The notes below the pieces were generated by a model. It searched no databases, was not told the origin of the DNA, and saw nothing but the letters and a program-made list of their open reading frames with translations. From Humulus lupulus (Eukaryota > Streptophyta > Magnoliopsida > Rosales > Cannabaceae), in assembly GCF_963169125.1 (NCBI RefSeq), contig NC_084799.1, forward strand, positions 68,068,143-68,132,142: 64,000 nucleotides of DNA, written 5' to 3'. Position numbers and translations under genes: made by a program. Positions 30,703-42,481 of the stretch are shown here, in pieces. The first letter of the stretch is position 1; every line of letters starts with the position of its first letter.

Positions 30703-32740
30703 TGTTAGGTACAGTTCCTAGTGCGCAACGAAAATTGCGGTAATGGTAGTATTATATACAAAAAAAATTTCATATAAACAAATTTACATGAGGATCTTTT
30801 AATATTCAACATGTTAATCAATATATAATATGTATATGTAAAAAATAATACGAAATGATTTACCTCTTGTAGCCTATCAAGAATCGTTGAATCTTTTCGT
30901 ATATATTTTGATCTTCCTATCTTCGCTAGAGTACTCACACCTAGATCTTCCAAGACGTTCTCTACACCTCAAGATGTGGGTGGGCACATATAGAACAAGA
31001 ATCAATTTTGTGAACGGAAAGTATTCTCAACACATGAGACTCTTGATTATATAGGCTAGGGAGAAAGGGTTTTTCTTTTGTGAAAAAGATGATAGTTTTT
31101 CTTCTCTATAAAACTTGTTGTTTCTATTTTCTATCATATTTAATATATATAGACATTATTATCATAATAATAATAAATAAGAAATAATCATCTTTAATAA
31201 TAATAATAATGATAATAGACAAAGTCTTACATTCTATTTTAAAACCCCTTTTAAAATGTTATATTAATTAATTAAAAATAAAATAAAAAAACCAATAACT
31301 GATCACATCAGTAGTGCTACACGCATAGAGCAGTCCAAGCCCTATGCATGTGGCACTATCCCTGAAAATGGGATTTGATTTTTCATGTCTTTTTATTTTG
31401 ATTAATTAATAATTAGAAATTCAAATAAGGTGTCATATTTTTAAGGAAAAAAATAACAACTTAAATTTCAAAATTTGAATTTCCATTATCATCTTATTAT
31501 AGATTAAATAAATATAATAATCAAAACCAATTTTTACTATCCATATTTATCTATTCACACTTAAATAAAATAATTGATTAAAATAAATTTCTTTTATTTC
31601 TACAAAATTGTGAAAAATGCACAAATGAAATAATATATTGTGCAACTTCAATTATCACATAATTGCACATTTATCCCGATGAATAAATATTCTCTCAAAT
31701 AGCTCATTCACAGTTTGACCCTTATATCAACTCTTACCTTGATTAGTGTTGATAGAGTCGCCTTGGGGAACAATGGACCAAGAATTCCAAGCTCCAATAA
31801 ATAAATGATTATTAACTAAAACTCTTTGATTCAATAATCATATTTATTAATCTCAAGATTATTCCACTATATATATGAGACCGAACTCTTGAGAATTAAA
31901 GACATATATTTACTGAGTACTTTATTGTAACCATAAAGTTTCCATTGATATAATAATTACATACAAAGTAATCCTCTATTGATGATTCATAATTAAGTGG
32001 GAATAAAATTACTGTTTTACCCTTTTAATTATATCTTGATTCCTATTGTACCATCGACTTTACTAGTGAAGGTTAATTCATAATCTGATTATGAATTTGA
32101 CGTCAATAATATTTCCAGTTCCAAAAGCCAACGCAATATGGAATCATCATTCAATCTATAAGAATGTTTATATTCCATGTCTATTAAGCTATGTCCCCAG
32201 CCATATACATCATTGAGTCCCCAAAACAATAGTTCTTAGCCTGATCATTCTGACAAACAGTAACGCATGAATCAAAGGATCAAGTGACATATATAGGAGT
32301 TCATAGTAACTTCAGGATTAAGATCAGTTGTATATTATCATTAGTTGATGTGTTTTATAATACTACGAAAAAATATTTAAACAAGTATTATTAAATCACA
32401 TCTGGTCCAGTTCTACATACTCTCAACATGCAAATTACCTCCACTAAAGTGTCCTACTACACTAGTAACCCAGATCTAGGTCAGATGTATTCATAATACT
32501 AGTGAACCGTACTAGCAGTAATTAATCTAAAGATTCCATAACTTTATTTTATTGTGAACTATTTAAGTTCATCATCTCAATCTCGATCCACTCATACTAA
32601 TATAAGATTGAGACCACATGGATGAACTTGAGAATTTTATGATATTTACTTAATATTATTAACAATAATATAGTACATAAGCTACATATATACAATAATT
32701 CAATTCATTAAAACCATTGTCAACTACAATTGCTTTAAGG
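30703..32740 (-). repeat. Copia LTR in minus orientation (2.04 kb), truncated
   Basis: Same LTR family as 44486-46550 (roughly 88 percent by eye in a 200-bp comparison) but inverted. Its 3' end ACTGTACCTAACA is intact at 30703; the first ~21 bases are missing at 32740. No PPT adjoins it on the right and no PBS on the left, so it may be a solo LTR or the displaced LTR of the neighbouring copia C2. Confidence 0.8.
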
Positions 32741-32960
32741 CCTGAGCCGCTGCCCCTGCAGCTGTGTGCACCCCTCGACCCTGTGCCCGTGCGTGCCTGT
32801 GCACCCCTCGGCTCTGCGCCCAGCGAGTACTGCACACTCGCGCCCATGTCGAACCTTGCGCACCTGCGTTGAGCCTCGAGCACTCTCTACATTGAGCTGC
32901 GCCCAGCCGTTGACCACCATTGACACACCCATTAGGGTTTGTGTCTTGCAAACCGTAATG
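32741..32960. other. GC-rich patch in AT-rich surroundings
   Basis: Strikingly GC-rich with imperfect repeats of TGCACCCCTCG and CTGTGCCCGTG type. Open frames exist in several phases on both strands, as expected from composition; none has a recognisable product. Confidence 0.6.
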
Positions 32961-34249
32961 GATGTGTAGTTATGCATTTGGGCCTGTTTAAGCCCAATAT
33001 ATTTAAAAGTGTTTCAAATATAAATTTTGAGTTAATTGTGGTTAGTACAAATTCCAATTGGGCCTCAATAACTTGTTGGGTATTAAAACTCAAAGTTTGA
33101 TTATTTTAAATTTGTTTAAAATAATTAAAAGGTTATTTAATTCATAATGGATAATTGAAATGGTAATGGCCCAAAGACTAAAAGTGAAGGTCCAAGATCA
33201 AAGGAGTTGCTCTTTATTAGGCCTTAGTTAGTTTAATTATTTTTGTGTATTTTTTGCAAGTGTTGTAATTTTCTAGACATACCCAAAGCACCCAACCCAT
33301 ATTTATTTATTTATTTGCTTGAACAGGATTAAATTGTTTAATGCTTTATCATGCATAACAATATGTCATACATATTACCCACGTAGTACATATTAAACAT
33401 GCATTTTTTTAGAAACATGCTTAGGATTGATTATATGTTTTTATTTTGATAACTCATATAATTAATTTAGTCTTAATTAGTTAAGATGGTAAAAAATAAT
33501 TTAAAGTTGTTTATTTTCTTATTTAAAAAGGCAAAATAAAATCTAGGGCACGATTATTTATTTTGCATAATTGGATTAGTATTTATTAGAATATCATTTG
33601 GTAAAATTAATTTAATTAGTTTTACAACCAAATTGAAAAATATTGATTTTGAGAAAAACACAAATTTTTAAATAGTGAGTGGGAGAGGGAGTTATGACAA
33701 TAAGTCCCATGGTCTCCATTATTGGTTGAACACCGATCGAGAGGCATAGGAAGGGCCTCGTGTCGCCTCCATTTGCGGCCTCCCTAAGGAAAGGCTTCCA
33801 AATACGTTTATTTTATCTCAAGGTTGACTTCTCATAAGAGAATAAGATTAGTGATGTATTTCAAGTTTGACTGACCCTAAGACACACTCTTGAGTTAAGT
33901 CATTGAAGAAAAAATAATGGGTTACACTCCGAAGGTGTATCTAGGCTTTTGAGCATGATTAGTGCATCTTGACCAAAGTAACGATAATTCATAAGTCAAA
34001 AGATAAAAATGAGATTTTAAGTTTTCACTTATGGAGTTGAGAGCTTGTCTCAAGATTAATTTGTAATTAGTCTGACCTACCCTAAGGTGGTCCATTAATT
34101 TTCAAATTAATCTATCTTGGACTAGTAACTATTTTGTGTGTGTTATTTTATGTGTTGCACTCATGCATCATATTTACTATTCCAAATATAAATTGATATT
34201 TATTATACGAATTAATTCATTATATTTTATTTATTTAATTTTCAGCAAT
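32961..34249 (+). other. Copia C2 leader and unassigned sequence
   Basis: No gene. From about 33690 to the gag ATG the sequence resembles long copia leaders known to me (GGCATAGGAAGGGCCTCGTG, then CCTCCCTAAGGAAAGGCTTC). A 5' LTR in plus orientation and a standard PBS were not found. Confidence 0.55.
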
Positions 34250-34933
34250 ATGTCTAATCCAAACCCTGTAACTGCTTTACTTGCTAATGAAAAATTGACT
34301 AGTGATAACTACATGAAATGGAAATCAAACATGAACATTGTTTTGATATGTGAAAACCACATGTTTGTCCTTAATGAGGAATGTCCTGAGGTTCCTGCTC
34401 TCACTGCTGCCAAAACTGTTAGAGAGAAGTATGACAATTGGATCTTATCTAACAATAAGGCCAAATGTTATATGCTTGCTAGTATGACCGATGTGCTCAG
34501 AAAGAAGTTTGAAACTATTGAAACAACCTATGAGATTTGGGAATCTATACAAGGCATGTTTGGCCAGCAATCTGATAAGTGTAGACATGATGCTACTAGA
34601 AGCTTCATGAATATGAAAATGAAGAAAAATGTTTATCTTAGAGAACATGTCCTAGACATGATCAACATATTACACGATGCAAAAATACATGGTGCGACCA
34701 TTGATGAGAGAACTCAAGTAAGTGTGATACTTGAATCTCTCACACCAGTTTTTGTGGCATTCACTACTAATTATGTTATGAACAAGTTGGAGTACAACAT
34801 GACCCAACTGCTGAATGAGTTGCAAACTTTTAAATCTCTAAACTTAAGTTCCAATAAAGTTGAGGAGGAAAATGTTGTTGAATCGAAGCCTTCCACTTCA
34901 AATGGTAATTCAAATAAGAGGAAGGGTGGCTAA
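34250..34933 (+). CDS. C2 gag protein, truncated at a stop before the zinc knuckle
   Basis: Copia Gag of 227 codons from the ATG at 34250 (MSNPNPVTALLANEKLTSDN). The N-terminal region holds the LTSDNYMKWKSNMNIVL segment and the middle holds DVLRKKFETIETTYEIWESI and QLLNELQTFKSLN, typical of the plant copia Gag (UBN2-type) family that forms the particle shell. A TAA after KRKGG ends the frame. Downstream the zinc knuckle FHCGFDSHRKRNCPKYM is visible, but its first Cys codon is TGA (about 35024-35026). An upstream in-frame ATG at 34136 exists; I prefer 34250 because the homologous block starts there. Confidence 0.8.
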   Translation: MSNPNPVTALLANEKLTSDNYMKWKSNMNIVLICENHMFVLNEECPEVPALTAAKTVREKYDNWILSNNKAKCYMLASMTDVLRKKFETIETTYEIWESIQGMFGQQSDKCRHDATRSFMNMKMKKNVYLREHVLDMINILHDAKIHGATIDERTQVSVILESLTPVFVAFTTNYVMNKLEYNMTQLLNELQTFKSLNLSSNKVEEENVVESKPSTSNGNSNKRKGG

Positions 34934-35337
34934 GGAAAGGACAAACAACCATAGAAGACCAACAAGTCATCCAAAAAGAATAATTCTGCAAAGAACTCCA
35001 AAAAGAAGGCACTGAAAGGAGCATGATTTCATTGTGGATTTGATAGTCATCGGAAAAGGAATTGTCCTAAGTACATGGTTGAACTGAAAAACAAAAGAAG
35101 GGTAAATTTGATTTACTTGTTTTAGAATCTTGTTTAGTGGAAGGTGATTTTTCTTCTTGGATAGTTGATTTCGGAGCCACTAATCATGTTTTTTTCTTCG
35201 CAGAGTCTTAGTACATCAAGGAAGCTGGCTCATGGAGAGGTGACCATGAGAGTTGGAAGTGGACAGGAGATCTCGGCAGCTGAAGTTGGAAAAGCTCGCC
35301 TAGTTTTTTATAATAATAAATTTATTATGTTGGACAC
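34934..35337 (+). pseudogene. C2 gag end and protease, broken
   Basis: Contains the damaged CCHC knuckle and then a copia protease active-site region SSWIVDFGATNHV, where the usual Asp-Ser-Gly is Asp-Phe-Gly. GEVTMRVGSGQEISAAEVGK follows in another frame. The chromovirus LTR T2 enters at 35338 within LDTV, and the frame resumes at 37807 (YFIPGFTRNLISLSKL). Confidence 0.78.
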
Positions 35338-37801
35338 TGTAATGCCCAAAATCCCTAATGAGGTTTAATGGTTGGATTAGAAGGCCGTGAGGGCCATAAT
35401 TGATTTATTATGCCATTAAATGATTATATGCATGGTTATGTGAATTATATTATTATATGATGATAAATGCATGCATGTGAGTCCACTTTTCATTATAAGG
35501 GCATTTTGGTAATTTGGCCCGTTGAGGGCATATTTGTATATTTTCATGCCTGTTGGTGATTTATGATGAGGCCACATTATAATTTGGATTTGTTCGAGCT
35601 ATTCGGATGAGACGATCTTTGAATGGAAGTTAGCGGTTTGGTCATCACGGGGTTATTTCCGGGCTCTGGGTGAGTCTCAGGGTAATTTGATGATTAGTAC
35701 ATTACTGGGAATCATATGGTAATGAGATATGATTTAGTACTATTTAAGAGTATTGGGAATAATGGGAATTGGATGACGTTAATTATAATTAACGAGATAG
35801 ACGGGAAAGGATGATTTTGCCCTTGTTAGCCTTGAAAATAAATTATTTAACCTAGGGGCATTTTGGTCATTTGACCTTAGGTTATATGTGAACTAGAAGG
35901 TCGTGGAAGGATTAAACTAAACCAAAAACAGAAACTCTTCTCCTTCTTCATCCTGATCATCTTTTTCTCCCTTTCATTTGAAATTTTTGAAGCTCCAATT
36001 GGGGATTCAAGCTAGGGAATCAAGGCATGAGGGTTTAGGATTATGTTCAGCCATTGAAGAGGGCTTAATCCTGAGTTTGAGGAAAGAAATTCAGCCATGA
36101 AATCTCTGGTTTATTCCCTATTTTTCGGTTAGTTTTTAGTTGAGATTTTGGATTTGATAGTTGGGAATTCAATGAGGTTTTTGAAAAAGTTTGATTGAGT
36201 TTTGATGCTTAAGACTTTTAGAATTGGTTTTTGGGTTCATTTGTGGGTTTGGTTGAGGCTTGGAATAAGTTTTTGGGGTTTGGAATTTGGAGAACTCGAA
36301 GAGGAAAAACCAGAGCTGGAACACCCTGGTTCTGGCACTACATCGCCTAGGGTTAGGCGCTACAGCGCTGTCCAAGGCTTGGCAGCTCTGCTTGTAGCGC
36401 CATAGCGCCTGGGGGGCAGCACTGTAGCACTACCCTGTTTTCCCAGGGCATTATTTTTTGTACTTTTTAGGGTTTTTGGCTCGGAGTTTCAATTCTTAAG
36501 GCTCGGGATCGAATTTATTAACCGTGTTAGTAGGATTCGAGGTCCCGAGAACGAGGTTTAGATCATGAGGCTTTTATTATTGATTTTATTGATGGAATTC
36601 CCTATTTGGTTATGACTAGGTGACCGCTAAGGGATCAAAGGATTGATCGTTCTCAAAGGTCATTTTTAACTTATTTCACGCTCGAACCAGAGGTAAGAAA
36701 ACTGCACCCAGTATGTGACATGCATGGTTATAGATGAAGCATGTTGAGTGCTCTATATGTGGACATTTATTGCATTGTAGATGCTTAGAAATCTTGCTTA
36801 TCTGTGAATGGTATTGACTTATTAGTCAGAATCAACAATGGTGTCAGTATTGATTGTGAAGCTGTGACTTATTAGTCAAGTTCGACAGTAGTACTGAGCA
36901 CTGGTCGTATGGAATTGACATATGAATCAAGAATAGTATTAGCGTGTTTAACGCAAGCTGAAAAGATTAGATCTAATCGACATAAGCATTATCATCATAA
37001 GTATGAAATGCTTGACCGACCTTAAGTTCGATGAAAACTAAAAGTGCTTGTCTAGTCTAAAGGCTAGTTACATAGAGCTAGGGCTATAAGCTTAGCTGAC
37101 TGAAACATCACATGGCTAGGAGGGCGTGGTACCCCAGAGATAGACTTATTAGTCATCTATTCAGAGATAGACTCATTAGTCATCCATTCAGAGATAGACT
37201 TATTAGTCATCTATCCAGAGATAGACTTATTAGAGTATGACTTAATAGTCACTTATATGATTAGGGCTACACACCCCAGCATGATTGCCAGAATCTCAAT
37301 ATTATCTGTTTAGGGCTACAAGCCCAAGTATGACTATCATAATCATCAATTGATATTGTATACATGCAGTAATAAGTTTTCTTGCTGAGCTTTAACTCAT
37401 GGGTGCTATGTGGTGCAGGTAAAGGGAAAGAAAAGCTCACCCAGACTTGAGTGGAGAGCTTAGGTGGTGATGAGTACATATGCAGCCACTTGGCCACCAC
37501 GGCCAAGGTGTTTCTCAGAGGAACTAGGGGTTAACCCCATTTTTGCCGCTTAGGTCGGCGTGTTGTAATTTTTACACTGTAATGACCATTTTGGATTGTA
37601 AATAACTTGTAAACATTTTTATGGGCCCATGTACAGTTTTATGTTTTAAATAAAATATATCCATTCCTTTTGATCGAGATTTTTTTCACCTTAGCCCATT
37701 AATGATACCTAGATGCACTTTTATAACCAAATGACATGTTTAGCGAGTTAAGCACTGTTTAAAGTCCACAGTAACGGTCTTGGAGTAACCAGGGCGTTAC
37801 A
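35338..37801 (+). mobile_element. Chromovirus solo LTR T2, 2464 bp, TSD GACAC
   Basis: Starts TGTAATGCCCAAAATCCC and ends GGGCGTTACA. GACAC occurs at 35333-35337 and 37802-37806. Landmarks in order: a GC-palindrome cluster (36335-36440), the donor-like AGGTAAGAAAACTGCACCC (36691), hairpin motifs TGACTTATTAGTCA, a 27-bp array (37136-37257), TTGCTGAGCTTTAACTCATG, and the acceptor-like TGGTGCAGGTAAAGG (37411). Confidence 0.93.
37136..37257 (+). repeat. 27-bp array in LTR T2, about 4.5 units
   Basis: AGAGATAGACTTATTAGTCA plus seven bases, repeated at 27 bp. Homologous to the longer array in T1 at 25061-25385. Confidence 0.88.
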
Positions 37802-37806
37802 GACAC

Positions 37807-38711
37807 TGTTTATTTTATTCCTGGATTTACTAGAAATTTGATTTCCTTATCAAAATTGCATGAACAAGGTTTTAATATTTCTTTTAATAATAATACGATT
37901 TTTATTTCGAAATATGGTTTTGACATTTGTTCTGCAAAGTCTGAAGGTGGACTTTACAAGTTAGAGTCCAACGTCAAGCATGTTTATAATTCTGAATGAT
38001 TTAAAACTACAAACCCCAGATCTATTAAATAAAAGATAGATTCTGATAGTGAAACATATCTGTGGTATTTGAGATTAGGACATATTGGTGTAGACAGAAT
38101 TAACAGACTAACAAAGGATGGTCCTTTAAGAGAACTATCTATTGGTTCTCTCCCAGTCATTGAATCTTGCCTAGAAGGCAGAATGACCAAGAGACCTTTC
38201 TCTGCTAAAGGTTCAAGAGCCACAAAACCACTTCAACTTATACATACGGACATTTGTGGTCCACTAAATGTCAAAGCTAGAGTAGGTTATGAATATTTCG
38301 ATACTTTCATTGATGATTATTCAAGATATGGTTACCTATACTTAATGCAAAGGAAATCCAAAACTTATGATAAGTTTAGGGAATTCCGAGCAGAATTTGA
38401 AAAGCAATTAGGTAAATCACTATAAGTACTTTGATCAAATCGAGGTAGAGAGTACTTAGATTATGAATTTGAGGACCATTTACATGAGCATGGAATTCAA
38501 TCCCAACTCACCGCACCTGGAATGCCACAACAAAATGGTGTTTCGGAAAGGCAGAACAGAACCTTAATGGATATGGTTAGATTGATGATTAGTTTCTCAT
38601 TATTACCTTTGTCATTCTGGGATTATGCAATAAAATGTGCTCTATACATACTCAATGTTGTTCCATCTAAGTCTATTCAGAAACACCATTGGAATTATGG
38701 AATGGTACTAA
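37807..38711 (+). pseudogene. C2 integrase, proximal and core parts
   Basis: The frame encodes the protease end (YFIPGFTRNLISLSKLHEQG), the pre-integrase zinc region (LWYLRLGHIGVDRINRL ... SCLEGRMTKRPF) and the catalytic core. The first Asp is in IHTDICGPL, and FIDDYSRYGYLYLM and the Glu in GVSERQNRTL are present. The second catalytic Asp is lost (SNRGREYL instead of the usual SDRGGEYL). Stops occur near 38000, 38030, 38423 and 38432. At 38711 the frame (LWNGT) is cut by the CACTA element and resumes at 42482 (PSLRYFRIWGCPAYML). Confidence 0.82.
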
Positions 38712-38879
38712 TTACAAGAAATTTGACTTTTACCTACCAATTGTAACGGTAGGTAAAGATAGCGTATTGGTAGATAAAACCCTTTACCTACAAATTTCTA
38801 CCAATAAGGTATTGGTAGGTAAAGCTTAGTGGGGAAAGGTGCCTTTACCTACCCTTGACATATAAGTAGGTAAAATGAA

Positions 38880-39200
38880 CATGGCCCCACACAAGTGACT
38901 TGGCATAGATGAGCCATCATGTGACGTGGCGTGTAATGTGGATTGTGATGTGGCGAGCCATGTAGGATGACACATCGCATTTTCTTGTTTATCCATGTGG
39001 TATGTATCAATTGGACCACATGACACCCATTCATTGTGCCACATGGAAAAATATTATTGGACCACGCAATACCCAATTATTTGGATACATGGCAAGTTGC
39101 TATTAGGCCATGTGGCACTTGTCGATTAGACCATATGGCCCCCTTTGGTTGGCCCACATGGCAAGCTTCAATTGGCCCATGTGGCACTTTCCAAATTAGA
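38880..39200. repeat. Diverged CACATGG/CCATGTGG repeats in the CACTA element
   Basis: Several imperfect 40-bp-scale units containing ATTGGACCACATG, GCCACATGG and GGCCCATGTGGCAC alternate, with inverted CACATGG/CCATGTG half-sites. They lie just inside the left subterminal repeats. Confidence 0.65.
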
Positions 39201-42033
39201 TCTTTTTAAAAAAAGATTAAGCATTCCACATTTCATTACCGTAATATAAAATTATGAAAAATAATTAACATCTAATATTAATTCATGTTCAATTATGCAC
39301 TTAGGCATCAAAATTTGTAAAAATATAAAATTGAAATTTTCAAATAGAAATTACAATTATTGTCAAAAACTTAAGAAATTGATATTTCTACCATATTTAA
39401 TCATTTACTAATGGAAAATATTACATTAAAGTTATTTTTATTTCTAAATGTTTTAGACAAGACTTGTGGACAGTCGAGCAACCCTGTTGGATACAAATAT
39501 TGTGTGAATTCCGCAGAGTCATTGTAGTTCACTTCGTTGTTTAAAATGCATTTCAAGATCATCAAGTTTCTGCATCAAACTAACATATGCCTCTACAATA
39601 GTTGTTTCTTCAAGTTTTGCTTTTGTAAGTAATATTTTTGGTGCATAATAGAAATTTTATAATAGATGCCCACAAAATAAACACCATTCTTTTCATCAAT
39701 AGTGGCTAGGTGGGACAATTGTCCATGCGACATTATTTTAAGTCCTACATTAAGAGCAAGTCTTAGATCTTTCTCCTTTTGCAAATGAACATGTAGTCTT
39801 GCTACCTACAAGCGCATTAAATTCCCATTAACAACAATCAATTCTCATCAATGAAATCAGTTGTCCACTATATAAAATTTGTAACACTAGTAAGTTAAAG
39901 ACAACGACAAACAATCATGGGTATAATTATTAGTATTTAAATACCTGATATAAAATTAATTTTGAGCAGTAGTTGTCATCCTTAAACTGCATAACTGAGG
40001 ATATAATAGCAAAAAAAATTATTCAAATGGTGAAAGAAGTGTATAAAATGACTTAAGAATTGACAATTGTAACAGTGGAACCACCGAGACAATGCAATTG
40101 ACATTTGGATCTTGTTAAAGTTATATCTTGTTAATGGAAATAATAGAAAATGACTTGTGTATCTAGGAACAAGGATTGTATTTAGAACTTGGTCTTCCAT
40201 TCTTTAACAATGACTTTATGATGTCAAAGATTGATTTGTAACCTCATCAGTTCTAAATGTCAAAGAAGTTTTAATTCTTACTGGTTTGAGTATTTCAAAG
40301 TTGTAGTCTACACCGTCCCACCCAAATATGTTGTCAAACATTCAGAATAAAAAATAAGAACAGTATACTTGAAAAACTTTACAAATCACACAAAATGAAT
40401 AATGTATCAAAAGGATTAAGGCATCATGTGATGTAATATAATAGAACCAAAAAAATTGAGATTAAAAATCACAATATAAAAATCCATAAACATAATTATG
40501 GAAAACCTGACCTTACTAAACAGTAAAGTTGTGTAATCTCCCAACTTTTTTTTTTTTGCAACTGAAGTACCAAACTAGTACCATCCATATTATATTAAAG
40601 CATTATATTACAAAATAGCAGCAAACATACATAAGAAAATTAACTCAAAAAAATGAATTATCATCGATCCTTCAAACTATTGAAAAATTTAATCTAATAT
40701 AAACTTAGGTAACTAATCAAAAATATAAAACAAAAACAAATTATAATGAAACCTACATAACAAACACATAAATTAGAATCAAAACACTAGAAAATATCTG
40801 AAATCACAAACCTATATTAGATTTATAGAATAGGAAGCAAACATAACTAAAAAATTTGCCTCAAAATAATGAATCATCATCAATCCTTCAGAGTATTGGA
40901 GTTTCATGTAATAAGTAATAACCATAGATAAATACCTCAAAGCCACCAAGCCAAACAATCTAAAATCTCAAAGCCACCATGCCAAAAAATCTCAAATCTC
41001 ACAACCACCAAGCTATAGAATCCTAAATCTCAAAGCGAACCAATTAGAATAATTAGGTCAAATCCTTCAAACAAACCGATATCATGCCTTACAAAGCAAT
41101 ATACAAGGGCATTACTACATTTTTATACATACAAGATTTATACAAATTTTAAATAAAAACATAATTAGTAAAATGCACATACCTCACAGATATGAAGACA
41201 AAGGGCGACATAGACATCCATGCACGACGGTGGCTAACTGATTTAAAGTTATTGTGGCGGCTCAAAAAGCAGACTGCAAAGCCGGGTCAAGAAAAATAAG
41301 ATGAGGATTGAGATATATGGTGAGAAAGAGAGAGCTTGAAACATGGTGAGATGCAGAAAAAAAAGGCCGAGAAACATGGTGATAGAATGAAAAGAACGAC
41401 GAAATCAAGGGTGAGATGCTAAACGTTGATATGCGACTGAGAAATGGAGAGATTCGACCATCAAATGCGACTGAGAGAGGGAGAGATTCGACATTGAGAT
41501 GCTAAATGTTAAGATGCGACTGAGAGATGGGACGACGAGATGTTAAACCAGAGAATGAAAATGGTGAATTGAATGGTGAGAGAATAAAAAAAAAAAAAAG
41601 AGGGGAGTGATGCGGCTGATACTATAGTTAGAGATGCTAGGGATTTTGATATATGGTTTAATATATTGAGAAAATTTTGCCACATCATACAATGATATGG
41701 CATACATTTTCTACACATAACATTCACATACTGACACCTAGGATATTTTTGGACACATAAGACACATTATCATTTAACTTAATATAAAATTATAAAATAA
41801 ATTAAAAATGGAAGGAAATATAGGATGGGAATGCTAAAAAATTTCTGATAAACGAGTTTTAGGCTCGTTTATGGTTCTAGTTTTTAGGTTATTTTTCTTT
41901 AGTTAGGATTGTTTTATTTCGGATTTATGCTCGTTTGTTCTTGTTTCAGGGTAATTGACGTTAAGTGTTGCAAATATTGAAAAGGAACGAAAATGGAATG
42001 AAATCGAGACGGATTAGTGACTTTTGGGTGTTT

Positions 42034-42265
42034 CTGTAAGTAGCGCTACAGCGCTACCTTGGGAGCGCCGTAGCGCTAGGAAGAATTCTTGAAGAGCTTC
42101 AGCACTGACTTAAGCGCTACAGCGCTACAACATCAGCGCTACAGCGCTGGGAAGCAGTTTTCAGGAAGATAGTTCCTGACTTTAGCGCTATAGCGCTACC
42201 AAAAGAGCGCTACAGCGCTGGTGCCTAGTTTTTTCCCCGTTTTGTTTCTGAGTTTAGCGCTACAG
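42034..42265. repeat. Cluster of AGCGCTACAGCGCT palindromes in the CACTA element
   Basis: TAGCGCTACAGCGCTA-like motifs (AGCGCT twice, spaced by AC) recur at about 42036, 42065, 42114, 42134, 42183, 42206 and 42257. Similar motifs occur in chromovirus LTRs T1 and T2. Confidence 0.85.
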
Positions 42266-42481
42266 CGCTAATTTCCCTCCAATATATATTTAGGAAAAGC
42301 TCTATAGCTACCAATTTTATGGGTAGCAAATGATATTTTTGAAATATTATAAGATTAACCAATATTTACCTACTAAAAACTCATACAATTAAATATTGGT
42401 AGGTAAAATTACCATTTACCTACCAACAAATATGGGTAGCTAAAATATTGGTAGGTAAATGTCAGATTTCTTGTAGTGTAA

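Larger units (their letters stand above)
38712..42478. mobile_element. CACTA (CMC/EnSpm) transposon, non-autonomous, TSD TAA
   Basis: The right end reads TTCTTGTAGTG, the complement of the classical CACTACAAGAA terminus. The left end TTACAAGAAATTTGAC has lost its first few bases. TAA flanks both ends (38709-38711, 42479-42481), and removing the element restores the copia codons Gly-Thr-Lys-Pro-Ser-Leu. Subterminal repeats of TTTACCTACC / GGTAGGTAAA occur in both orientations at both ends (38729-38880, 42365-42460), as in CACTA elements. The 3.8-kb interior has no transposase-like frame; the small ORFs inside look random. Confidence 0.9.

Noticed and set aside
32659..32977. ORFs in the GC-rich patch
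   Set aside because: Open in several frames on both strands and without any family resemblance; compositional.
34136..34249. Upstream ATG start for copia gag at 34136
   Set aside because: The added 38 residues are hydrophobic and AT-codon-rich, unlike Gag, and conserved similarity begins at the ATG at 34250.
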